Shown: positions 51,811-62,523 of the stretch, piece after piece
Position numbering within the stretch: position 1 is the stretch's first letter
Layout: every line of letters begins with the position of its first letter
NCBI GenBank assembly: GCA_000181795.3
Contig: CM012955.1
Location: 1,982,563-2,046,562, forward strand
Reading direction: 5' to 3'
Length of the DNA: 64,000 bases
Origin: Trichinella spiralis
Taxonomy: Eukaryota > Nematoda > Enoplea > Trichinellida > Trichinellidae
Notes under the pieces: generated by a model
The model's database searches: none
The model's input: only the letters and a program-made list of their open reading frames with translations
Told to the model about the DNA's origin: nothing
Program-made: the position numbers and the translations under genes

Positions 51811-51984
51811 GCAACAACAACAACAACAACAACTACTACTACTACTACTACTACTACTATTACTACTACTGCTACTACTATTACTACTACTGCTACACTA
51901 CTATGACTACTTATGCTACTGGTGGTGGTGGTGGTGGTGGTGGTGGTGCTGCTGCTGCTGCTGCGGTTGCTGTTGCTGCTGCTG
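51811..51984. repeat. Adjacent (CAA)n, (CTA)n, (GGT)n and (GCT)n trinucleotide tracts
   Basis: Four different trinucleotide microsatellites lie end to end: CAA to about 51833, CTA/CTG/TTA to about 51905, GGT from about 51919 to 51948, and GCT to about 51984. They keep one reading frame (an ORF of homopolymer runs) but there is no sign that it is coding. Confidence 0.9.
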
Positions 51985-52350
51985 ATACTCTCTAGTTTTT
52001 CTTTTTCAACCTCAACTTCAACTTGTTCATACTGCTGTTAATTCTTTTATAATTAATTAAGAACAGAACAGGCGGAACATGGCAACATGAACTGACAACG
52101 GCCTTACTTTTATATTTAGCAATTGAAGACACAAGCTTTGACAAACATCATTCTCAACATGCTTTTTCAAGCGAATGCAATTTAGAGTTACGTTCGATTA
52201 TCGGCTCGCTTGCAAAATGCACAAACACTTTGTGCACCAACTCTGAGCAAAAGATCAAGCCATACATGCTCAGAATTTCCAAAACAGCCATCCAATGAAA
52301 TACATTTGATAACAACTCATCATTTCAATATTTATCATGTGTATACGCAC

Positions 52351-52400
52351 ACATACATACATACATACATACATATACATTTATACATATACATACATAC
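52351..52400. repeat. (CATA)n microsatellite
   Basis: Tandem CATA units, imperfect towards the right end. Confidence 0.9.
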
Positions 52401-53024
52401 GTATCTACATGTTGTGTTAATGTCAACGTCAATTTTCAGTTCAAGTTGCAGCAATTTCCCTTGCTGCAAGTTGTTCGTTTGAAAAATGCGCACAAGTGCA
52501 AATTGCATTTGACATAATGTAATTTGAGTAATCAACAAATCATAAACTTTAAAAAGGATATTTTGATATTCGATTAAAATTGAAGTTTATTATTGTTTTT
52601 TTACATATTGTAATACATATGTATATGTAATACATTTTATACATATTGTAATACAAACGATAGAATCAGAAATATAAGAAAAAACTATTAGATGAACTAT
52701 TCTAAAAATGTTCACTGGCAAAATATTTTCTTTTTTTATGCTAAAATTTTATTTTTTAGGTTGTTTTGAAATGTTCATGCATTAATAACAAAATATAACT
52801 AAAAATATTCGTTCTTTTTTTCTTTTTTTTCATTGGTATGTGTCATCAGCTTTTCTTTGTTAAATATTGCAATTTGAATTTGTTATCGAAGAAAAAACAT
52901 TATTATTTATCATTATAATTTAAGTCAATTTTAAAATAACTTTTTTCCTCGTTTATTCATCATGACAATGAGTTGTTGTCAATTGTCATTGTGAAAGATG
53001 ATAATCACGAGATTGAAATGGAAA

Positions 53025-53048
53025 TTTGTTTGTTTGTTTGTTTGTTTA
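53025..53048. repeat. (TTTG)n microsatellite
   Basis: Six tandem TTTG units in intergenic DNA. Confidence 0.85.
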
Positions 53049-53169
53049 CATGCTTGCTTGTTGGTTAGATTTTTTCTTTATTTTTCATTTTTATCGTTCG
53101 TATAAATTTATCATTGCAAAGATTGAGTTCCACTTTGTGGAGTTGTTCTTATCAAACGTATAATATATC

Positions 53170-53212
53170 TTTCTCTCTCTCTCTCAAACTCTCTCTCTCT
53201 CTCTCTCTTCTC
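53170..53212. repeat. (TC)n microsatellite
   Basis: Two TC runs split by CAAAC. Confidence 0.85.
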
Positions 53213-53688
53213 ATTCACTTCTAGATGTTATTCATTGTCAAGATGAAAAATGAACACGCACACAACGCATCCAAGCTAGAACTTGTACACTAGGACGTAT
53301 AGAAATAGGCAAATTGAATTGCTCATTAATTTGAACAAAAAAAAGAAACAACTTCATCACACATGATATTTCTCATCAGTGGAAATGCTGCTACTACTTT
53401 CAAACTTGCATATGTCAAATGGGTGGAGTTGAATGCTTTAAGCAGGTGTCCAATCGAAAACTTGAATCGAAAGATCAAAAGATATCATCCACAAATTTGC
53501 CTGAACATAAATATAATCAAAATAACAATTTATTTAAGAATTTTTGAATTAAAAAATTTTATTTAAAAATTATCACTTTTTTTTCTTAATCTAAAACATT
53601 ACAAATGAAATTCATCGAAAAGCAATGTGCAACAGTACAGTTATGTACAATTAACCTGAATTACTTTTTATACAGTCTGTAAAAAGTG

Positions 53689-54684
53689 ATGCATTTTTTT
53701 CGACTTGTTGCAACGAGAAATCATGCAAATATTTGTGCAATATTTCGAATCAGTTGGCCATATTTGAAACTAATTAATATAAGAAAAAATTGCACACTGA
53801 AGAGCAATGCAAGCAATTTTTATTTTCACGATCTCCTGCAATGGACGGATGAATCTCAGTCGAATATTCGGGATAATTTGTTATTTTTGCCGAATTTTAT
53901 CAACGAACACGAAGAGCAGCTTCTAATTGACGAAGTGCAGAGGCGATTGAAAACCATGCGTTATGAAAATGCACATTGGGATGATGTAAATCGACTGACT
54001 AATTTTGGTGCATGAAAATTTGTTTCGATTCATTTCGTGTAGGCGATTGTAAATTATCGTGAAATTGAAAAAAGTACATGGGAAAATGAGAATGCGAAAA
54101 TAATAGAAAAAATACGTCGTACGGCATTCACTGCCGATGCTGATCATCAAGAAAGAGTTCACGTTTTGGATCTTGAAAAAACTGGCTGGATAAAGCCTCA
54201 TGTTGACAGTATTCGAGTATTATTTTCTTTAATTTATGGATTTTTGAAATGGCAAAAATGTTTTGTTGAAATGAAAGATTTTATTATATTGCATAAATTT
54301 ATAGATTGTAAATTCTTTGTTTGTTTAATGATGTTTTTTTTTCAGTATTGTGGTGACGTTGTTGCTGGCTTGTGTCTTTTGTCGGATGCGGTGATGCGAT
54401 TTCGTAATGTTGAAAACAATAATCAAATTGTTGACTTGTTAGTGGAACGTCGGGGTCTCTACATTATGCGGTTTGTTTAGCTTATTTGCGCAACGCGCGA
54501 GTGCTTCAAATGGGTAATGATCGTTTCGGTGTTTATTTTGTTTTTCAGCGGCTTTGCTAGGTATGAATTCACGCATGAAATACTGAAGAACGATGAGTCT
54601 TCGTTTGCCGGTAGGTCCGTGCTCAGGGATCGACGCATTTCAATTATTTGCCGAACTTATCCTAGTCTCGCCGTCAAATGCTGA
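53689..54684 (+). CDS. alkb-7: ALKBH7, mitochondrial AlkB-family 2OG/Fe(II) protein
   Basis: ALKBH7 is a mitochondrial 2-oxoglutarate/iron oxygenase tied to programmed necrosis and fatty-acid metabolism in mammals. Four exons (53689-53985, 54043-54216, 54346-54470, 54549-54684) give 732 nt, 243 aa. The N-terminus is basic and hydroxylated without acidic residues for about 30 residues (HFFRLVATRNHANICAIFRI), as in mitochondrial presequences. The core matches human ALKBH7: RRLKTMRYENAHWDDAIVNY, REIEKSTW, VHVLDLEKTGWIKPHVDSIR, CGDVVAGLCLLSDAVMRF, LYIMRGFARYEFTHEILKND and RRISIICRTYPSLA. The iron ligands are visible as H and D of HVDS and H of THEI; the 2OG-binding Arg is in RRISIICR. It appears catalytically intact. 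The neighbours (EFL1 about 580 bp downstream, same strand) give no functional link. Confidence 0.93.
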
Positions 54685-55261
54685 TATTTGTTTGCTGATG
54701 ACGAATAGCGTTGCTAAATTTGCATTCCGATAGCATGATGGCTAGGCAATTCGTTTTCCATCCCTATTTACTGAACAGCGCTAGTAGCTACAACAGTTGC
54801 TTTCTTTTTATGTTTTTTCAAACTGAATTCTAAGTGATTATTTGCAAACGAATAATGTTAACAATTGATCATGTTGCACTGTTTCAAACAGAGCATCTTG
54901 TTGTATTAGTAATTTATTTCAAGATTTTCAGCAGAAGCATCGGAAATAAGACAGAAAAAACACCGATAAATGTAAAGCATGTATTGTTGTTTTGCACATG
55001 ATGAAAACAGTAAAAAGACAAGGACGAACAATTGCACTGTCTTCTTACAGTACAGTAATAGTTTATACTTCATTTTCGGTTACTGTAGCATAGTGAAAGT
55101 GCACAAAACGGTGCGTTGGGTTGTGTTGTCGTTGACCGCCGATGTCGAATTGACGTGTGTTCGATGTTGAAAATTGTACAATATAATATTGATTGTTCAA
55201 CTGTTCAACTGCGACTGGTGAATTGCAAGTTTGAAAGCTGCCACGGCGTTCTTTCAGCCGA
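54685..55261. other. Intergenic region between ALKBH7 and EFL1
   Basis: No gene seen. It is AT-rich until about 55080, then less so up to the EFL1 start, which suggests promoter and 5' UTR. Confidence 0.4.
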
Positions 55262-55595
55262 ATGGATGTAAGAAATCGGCGAGAATTTGTAAAGCAGATT
55301 TTGAAAATTCAGTCAACTCCCGAATTTGTGCGCAACGTGTGTCTCATGGCGCATGTTGATCATGGCAAAACGACACTGGCCGATTCGTTGATATCCGCCA
55401 ACGGGATCATATCGCAAAAGATGATCGGCACGTTGAGATACATGGACAGCCTTGCGGAAGAGCAACAGCGAGGAATTACGATGAAGTCGAGTTCGATATC
55501 GTTGTTGTACAGAAACGGATGTATGCTCAGATAAGAGAATTATCTATATAAATAAATAAATAAATAAATATAAATATAAATAAATAAATAAATAA

Positions 55596-55627
<32 letters not shown>

Positions 55628-58600
55628 ATTTTTTCAACAACTTTATTTTTAATTTCCGCTGAATATTCTGATCTTTTTGTGCCGTAGATGATTCGTTTTT
55701 GATCAATCTTGTCGATTCGCCCGGTCATGTGGATTTTTCCGGCGAAGTGTGCGCGGCGGCGGTGCTCTGCGACGGCGCCGTCGTACTGATCGACGTGATC
55801 GAGGGTGTCTGTCCGCAGACGAGCGCCAGCTTGCGTCTCGCTTGGAAAGAAGGCCTGAAGCCTTGTATTGTGTTGAACAAAATCGACCGACTGTTCGTCG
55901 AATATCGGATGAATCCGATGGACGCGTACCGACGGCTTGTTCAAGTTTTGGAACAAGCGAACGCGGTCGCCGGCGAATTGTTCGTTTCGCGTGAAATTGA
56001 AAAGGAGGACTTTTTGTCCCGAAGGAGACGTTCCATGTCGAGGAGTTCGTTGAGAAAATCCGAAAGTGGTAATGCAGCGAGCAGTAGTTTGCGCTGCGGC
56101 GTTTCACTTTCTTACTGTGTCTTGTTCCATCTTCAGCCGAGGAGATGTTGTACTTCATGCCCGAAACTGGCAACGTCGTTTTCGCCAGTGCGTTGGACAA
56201 TTGGGGATTCCGGTTGCGGGATTTTGCCAGATTTTGGTCCAAGCGTCTGCAGACGGAGGAAGAATTGCTGCTCCAAGCACTGTGGGGTGACTATTACATC
56301 GACTCGAAGACCAAGTTGCCGGTGTTCGGCGCGTCGGACAAAGGCAAGAGCCCGTTGTTCGTGGTGATGATTTTGAATAATTTGTCGGCCATTTACGACG
56401 CGATGATCATCAACGCCGAAAAGGGTCGAATTGAAAAAATACTCAACTCACTCCAATTGGACGTGGTGGGCAAGGAGTTCGCCAAAAGTGACAGCCGGCA
56501 ACGTTTGCAAATAGTCATGTCGCGATGGTTGCCGTTGGCCGAGTGCGTTTTGGGCATGGTGTGCGAGTTGTTGCCGTCGCCCAAGCATCTGGACAACGAC
56601 CGCATCGAGCGGATCATGTGCGGCGATCGGTTCGCCCATTGCGACTGTTTGGAACCGAAAGCGCGGGAGATGAAACCCCTGTTCAAGGAGTGTTCAATGG
56701 AGGTTGATTGCGCAACGACGCTGTTCATTTCGAAAATGATCGCCGTCGAGGAAGACTTGCTTCGAGGCAAGAATAAATTCATGCTGCCCAACTCGGTCGA
56801 GTGCAATTATTGGCTTCAGGCTGCGGACAAAGTGGAGCCGTCGACCGGTCAGTGTGTGTTTCTTGGTTTTGCCCGGATATTCACCGGCAATTTGTGTTCG
56901 GGTGACGTTTTGCATTGGATCCCGGATTACGCGATGGTTCAGTCCGGCAACGCGACCCTTCGTGAAATCACCATTGGTCAACTGTACGTGATGATGGGTC
57001 GAGAATTCGAGGCGGTGGACCAAGTGTGCGCGGGCAATTTGGTCTGCATCGGCGGTGTGCAGGATCTGGTCGCCAGGACGGCGACTTTGTCGACCGATTC
57101 CAATTGTCCACCATTGTGCGATTCGGGCTTCTACGCCAAACCGATCGTCCAAGTGTCGGTCGAGCCGAAGAACACCAGAGATTTGCCGGCACTGGTTCGG
57201 GGTATTGGTTCCGAGTTGGTCGAACGCTTTTAGTGTTCGATTAAGACCGCTCTGGACGCTAACGATGCTTTTTCAGGTCTGAAGATGCTGAACTTGGCCG
57301 ACGGATGTGTGCAAGCGTTGGTCGAAGATTCCGGCGAGCACGTGCTCACGGCGGTCGGGGAAATTCACTTGCACCGTTGCATAAAGGACCTGTGCGACCG
57401 CTTCGCCAACGGGATCGATCTGATCATATCCGATCCGGTGGTTCCGTTCAACGAGACCATTGTACCAGTGACGCCAGCAGTCGTCGACTCGACCAACGAA
57501 ACCACCACCACCACCACTTCGACGCAAAGTGAAAAAGTCGACCGATCGATCACGGTCACCACAGCCGGCAGGACCATCACCATTGTCACCGAGGCTGTAC
57601 CGTTGCCAGAACCGATACAGCAGGTTCGCCAACCACATCCCAGCACAGTGATGTTCTTGTTCGACTAGTTGTTCATCATGTTCGTGTAGATACTTGAAGA
57701 GAATGAGCCGTTGATCGCGATGATCGATCCTGTGACCAATCGGATAGACGTTACCGGCAACACGGCCGGTCGACTGGCATCTATCCGGGACGGTTTCGAC
57801 GAGATCCGCGAACAGTTGATCAACGTTTGCAGCAATTTGGGCAAACAGTGGTCCAACATTGTGCAACGTCTTTGGGCGTTCGGTCCACGCAGAGCTGTGG
57901 TCAATCTCCTGTTGAACGGCATCGACGATTACGTCCGACCCAACTTTTTCGACATTCTGCTCGACCAGCATTTCGACTCGAGAACAGTATACAATTTGGT
58001 TTTCTTTTTTTTCTTCTTCTTCTTCTTCTTATTTAGCTGATCTGTTTATTCTGTTGATTCTGCTATGAATCTTTTTCAATGTTTGCAAATTTTTTTGTTT
58101 GTTTTTTTCTGTTCCAAGAAGAATATTGCTGAAAATGTTGTTTATTTTTGAGATGCACACCCATTTTTAATTGTCCAATTTGAGTGATATGGAAAAATGT
58201 TGAAGGGTCTTCGGCAATATGATCAGAGTATTGTTGCCGGTTTCCATATTTGCTGTAAGGCCGGTCCGATTTGTGAAGAGCCGATTAGAGGTGTGGCATT
58301 TCTGGTGAAATCTTGGGACAGCGTTGACAACGTCGACAGCATGGAAAGCATTTTTGGTCCACTGTCCGGCCAGTTGATTGTCGCCATGAAAGAGGGCTGT
58401 CGCGAGGCGTTCCAAGCCCAGCCTCAGCGTTTGATGTTGCCCATGTACACGTGCATTATTCAAGCTACCGGCGATGTGCTCGGACGTGTCTATTCGGTTT
58501 TGCACAGACGATCAGGAAAAGTAGGGTTGCATTTTGAAATCAATATATTATAATTTCAATTTATTTTACCATTTATGAGAGGGGTTGTTGTTGTTTAGGT

Positions 58601-58988
58601 TATTAACGAGGAGATGAAAGAAGGGACAAATTTGTTTCAAATAGTTGCCTCTATTCCGGTAGTCGAGTGTTTCGGCTTTGCTGATGATTTGAGAAAGCGA
58701 GCTAGCGGTTTAGCTTGGCCACAATTGGTTTTTTCTCATTGGGAGGTGAAATTGTTGTTGTTTATTTTTTTTCATGATTTCTGTATGTGTGTGTAACAGG
58801 TCTTGACTATGGATCCGTTTCGGCTTCCAACGGCCGACGACGAGATTTCGCATCATGGTGAGAAAGTGGAATGGGAAAATAGCGCCATGCGTTACGTGAA
58901 TATGATCCGAAAACGTAAAGGATTGTCGGTGAATGAGAAAATTGTTCAGCACGCTGAAAAGCAAAGAACTCGAGCGAAAAAAGTTTGA
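55262..58988 (+). CDS. EFL1: EFL1 (EFTUD1/Ria1), 60S ribosome-maturation GTPase
   Basis: EFL1 works with SBDS to release eIF6 from late cytoplasmic 60S subunits. Eight exons (55262-55520, 55688-56068, 56137-57201, 57277-57623, 57690-57986, 58206-58520, 58599-58745, 58800-58988) give 3000 nt, 999 aa (human about 1120). The G domain shows G1 AHVDHGKTT, switch [16 protein letters not shown] and G4 NKIDR, with [12 protein letters not shown] in between. Further matches: [112 protein letters not shown] and the end [18 protein letters not shown]. The protein is short because the variable insert of the vertebrate protein is reduced; an Arg/Ser-rich insert ([17 protein letters not shown]) sits after the G domain. 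Coding G+C is far above the flanks. The start of exon 6 (58206) rests on a weak acceptor (TTGAAG). Confidence 0.94.
55550..55628. repeat. (AAAT)n, (TA)n and (GT)n tracts in EFL1 intron 1
   Basis: AAAT units pass into TA and then GT repeats, filling about half of the 167-bp intron. Confidence 0.85.
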
Positions 58989-60361
58989 CAAAAGCCACCA
59001 GAACCATTTCAGTCACATCAATAAGGGAGTGAATTAGTGAATGATTTTTATTTTTGTTGCTTCAGAGCTTTTTCTTTTTGAAATTTATTGTAATTTCACA
59101 CCCACATCCACACACACTGTATATTATCAGTGGGTGGTTTTTCTTTCTCCATCTTTCTTTTAATTAATTAATTAGGGTGACAAATGTTTACGGACTTGGA
59201 ACATGCTGTTCATCTGTTCATCTTTCCAGCTACTATAAATTTTTCTTTTTGATTGCTCATTTCTAATGGTAAAACAATTAGCCAAATTTCAAGTACATTC
59301 CCATATTTTGATTATAATGAAATTTGAAACTTTTCAACGGTGAATTTAGGAGAATTTTTATTCATTTTTCAAACATAATTCATTGTATGCAATTGTTTGT
59401 ATGTTGTTTTTTTTATTTGGTAAATTATTTGAGAAGGTTTGATCGAAGTGGTTTTTTTGTGTTTTTAAAAAAGTTGCAGCATGCAGTCAGTGAGCAGTTG
59501 TGGATGCGATGCAGCTTGATTCGGCCGTTCAGTGTTGTCAAGGTTGAACCGTGTCAACAACATTCCGTCGAATGGTAATTATGCAAATTTTGTCCAATAA
59601 TGCACAAGTTCTTCTGGTCACGTTTCAGTGGTTAGCGAGGTTGAAGTTTTGTGGTCGAACGATTCCCCCCCCCCCCCACTAATCATTATCAATCAGTCAG
59701 TCAATCAATCCACAGTTGTTGCCTGAGTGACTGTGTGATTTGCAGCGAAAATGCTTCTCTGTCTGTCAGTCAGTCAGTCTGTCTGTCTGTCTGTATGTGT
59801 GTGTGTGTGTGTAAAAATGCTAATGTAGAAGGACTCGGTCGGCCGACAATTGCAAGGTCGACTTTTGCACACACACACACACACACACACAACTGGTCGG
59901 CTGGATTCAATCATGTCAATAATGCTCAGAGAGAGAGAAAGAGAGGAAGCTGAAAATATAGCCGAGGGTCAGACGCGCGACTTTGTATACCGCAACTGGA
60001 CTGGAACGTTGGATTGGAGCGGAGCAAATGCTTTTGCTTGGAAAAACTGTGCTATTGCAACCCGTCCGCCGTCCAAATGATCATCATCATCACAACAACA
60101 ATCCGTTGAATATTACGAAATGTTCGTTCAACTTTGCATTTTTGGCTCTTTTCAGTAATTTTTACAGTGATCGTCCGTCCGTTCATTGGTTGTTGTACAG
60201 CAGTTTTTTGGGTGGGGAGGGGGCAAGGCAAATTGTGTCCGGTCGGGGGAGGAGAACCATTAAAAAACAGAAACAACTCAGTTTTGTCCATTTGTACATG
60301 AAACAGAAGAAGAGTCAGTTCACATTGCCGTCTCATATTCGCCGCTCTCATCAGCCACAGC
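58989..60361. other. Intergenic region between EFL1 and the ZP gene
   Basis: No gene recognised. Several microsatellites: a C run at about 59665-59678, CAGT/TCTG/TG units at 59759-59812 and (CA)n at 59868-59891. The last 300 bp are less AT-rich and may be 5' UTR or promoter of the ZP gene. Confidence 0.4.
59665..59891. repeat. Cluster of poly(C), (CAGT)n, (TCTG)n, (TG)n and (CA)n tracts
   Basis: Five kinds of simple repeat within about 230 bp. The TG run (to about 59812) and the CA run (59868-59891) could pair as an inverted repeat with a 55-bp loop. Confidence 0.85.
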
Positions 60362-61111
60362 ATGTCGTCGGTGCGGACAGATAATTTTTGTCCCAAAATA
60401 ATCATCCTCGTCTTCATATGCATCTGCAAAGCGGTGAGCATTTCTTGTCACAAAATATTTCATCTGCATTATGACACTGTATAATTGAAATTTTTTCCAA
60501 TTCACCCATTTATTTGCAGATATTTTCGGTAAATGCTTTTCTGGACAATGATGTCATTAGTGAGTTTGGAAAATTGTACTTCACCAACTGTTGTAATAAA
60601 TTTGTTTGTTCAGAAGAGCCTGCAGTGGTTTGCGATCACGATCGAATCATGTTCACTTTTGAAACGAAAAATCCATTCACAGGCCACGTATTTGTCAAAG
60701 GGAAATACGATGATCCGAATTGTAGGCAAGATTTTCTGGACAATAAAAGCAACGGCGCCACCGTTTCAATTCGCATACCGCAGTGCGGCATGAGAAGAAT
60801 TCGGCAGGTGAAAAAAATAAAAGAAAATGAAAAAATTTCATTATGTTCCTATTTTTGCAATATTTTTTGTCTTTTTTTCTTGCTTTTTCAAAATTATCCA
60901 TATATTGTTGTTTGTTTTGAAAATTTGCAGCTTCAACCTCAAGCGACTAGCTATTCAGTGACTTTTATTGTCAATTTCCATCCAGAATTTATAACCAAAT
61001 TTGACAAAGCTTTCAACGTTCGCTGTTTCTATTCACAACAAGACAAAATTGTCACTGCTCAACTCGAAGTTAGGTAAACTCGAAGTTGCTTATTTTGAAA
61101 ATTTTGAAACA

Positions 61112-61168
<57 letters not shown>

Positions 61169-62523
61169 TTATTTATTTATTTAAGCATGGTACCGACTCA
61201 ATTTCTCGACTCTACAACCACACTGACGCCAAATTGTCAATATTCTGTACGTGCAGGATCCGTCAACGGCCCAGTTGTTCGTTATATTAAAGTTGGAGAT
61301 GTTTTAGTTCATAGATGGGATTGCGACAATCGTAATTTGTGATAATTCAAAAGGATTTTGTTTATAAATATTCATTTTTACAATTTCAGCTGATTTTGGC
61401 ATGCTTGTCAAGAACTGTTATGTTAGTGATGGCGTTGGACGTTCGGTGCGAATTTTAGACGAAACGGGGTAGGACATTTTTGCATTTTAGATTCACGTGC
61501 ACAAAGCACATTTGACAATCATTGTTATTTCTATTTATTTATTCTCTTTAATTATATTTCGGAATATTTTGTGTTCATTTAGTTTCTTTTTTTTCCTCTT
61601 TTGTCCAATGACTTTTTTAACGTACGTTCAGGTGCCCAACGTTTTCACCCGGCATTCAAGGAAATCTGAACTACGATGCCAGTCTTAATACTGCATCCGT
61701 CAAAGTTTGGGCTTATAAATTTCCTGACCGTGCTGATCTTTTTTTTCAATGCCAGATACAAATCTGCAACAAGCAAAGCAACGAATGCGCCGCAATTACG
61801 GTACATGTCGAAATTGTGCTGTTTTGTGATATTCACCTGGCGGCAGGTCATGAAATAAAAAAAATCTAATTTTTTAGCCTCCACATTGTCCAGTTGCATC
61901 AGAATCCAATTGGACAGAATCCCAATTGAGCACAACCACTTCAGAATCTGTGACGTACGTCATTGGCAGTTTTGAGCAGCCTGAAAATGAGAAAATGGAA
62001 ATACCACACCTTCCAGGTTACGGTAGAAGAAGCCGAGCGGTGGACTGGGATAGACCAAGTGGAATTGAACTTGACAACTTGACGCAGCAGCTGCATTCAG
62101 CATTGAAGGAGGTTGAATTTGCTGCTTCGAAAACGGCAGATAATTTAACATCATCAAACAGCAAAAGATTCCTAAGTGAAAAGGACGAGTACGCTTTCAG
62201 GAAAGAAAACGATGTCACGTTCAGCGTTGCAACAGACATAGTTTACATAGCGGACAAGGACGATACAAACAGTAAATTGAACATTACGTGCGAATGAGTA
62301 ATTGGATCAAATGATCATTTTCCGCTTTTTTTCAGATTATCCATCCGAATCAACAGAAAAGTCAAGTGCAACATGTTTCAGCAGAACTGCATTTGCAATG
62401 CTTTTGTACAGCTACACAATGCTGATCATTCTAGTTCTTTTTCTGACGTGCAAACTTGGCGGATTTCTCAACGCCTGCTCAAAACGAACAATTCATTCCA
62501 AAACCGTACGCCAAGATTCATAG
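60362..62523 (+). CDS. ZP-domain cuticlin-like membrane protein
   Basis: Nine exons (60362-60433, 60520-60559, 60614-60807, 60931-61073, 61186-61331, 61390-61468, 61632-61800, 61878-62271, 62336-62523) give 1425 nt, 474 aa. Signal segment: KIIILVFICICKAIFSVNA. The ZP domain opens with IKEPAVVCDHDRIMFTFETK and NPFTGHVFVKGKYDDPNC, as in nematode cuticlins, and ends with DFGMLVKNCYVSDG, CPTFSPGIQG, DLFFQCQIQICN and PPHCPV. A basic site GRRSRAVDW in the following segment suits furin-type release of the ectodomain. A hydrophobic helix near the C-terminus (LYSYTMLIILVLFLTCKLGG) anchors it in the membrane, with a short tail. This is the architecture of cuticlins and related ZP proteins that polymerise in the apical extracellular matrix (alae, cuticle lining). 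Which cuticlin is unclear. Intron 60560-60613 is 54 bp, in frame and free of stops. Confidence 0.9.
61115..61182. repeat. (AT)n and (ATTT)n tract against a ZP-gene splice acceptor
   Basis: About 25 AT units followed by ATTT units run up to the acceptor TTTAAG at 61185; the exon begins at 61186. Confidence 0.85.

Larger units (their letters stand above)
51447..53688. other. Repeat-rich intergenic region between tetraspan and ALKBH7 genes
   Basis: No gene recognised. It holds a dense cluster of trinucleotide repeats (51811-51984), a (CATA)n tract (52351-52400), (TTTG)n (53025-53048) and (TC)n (53170-53212). A TATACAG at 53672-53678 just before the ALKBH7 ATG is a possible trans-splice acceptor. 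Confidence 0.45.

Noticed and set aside
51768-51995. Protein with Asn, Tyr, Gly and Ala runs
   Set aside because: It is only the translation of adjacent trinucleotide microsatellites.
56145-57233. Separate single-exon gene of 362 codons
   Set aside because: It is exon 3 of EFL1; the last residues before its stop lie beyond the donor at 57202 and are intron.
57273-57971. 232-codon minus-strand ORF opposite EFL1
   Set aside because: It lies antisense to conserved EFL1 exons in G+C-rich DNA, where reverse frames stay open by chance.
59757-59891. Tandem-repeat array suspected as CRISPR-like
   Set aside because: The units are plain di- and tetranucleotide repeats without spacers, in a eukaryotic genome.
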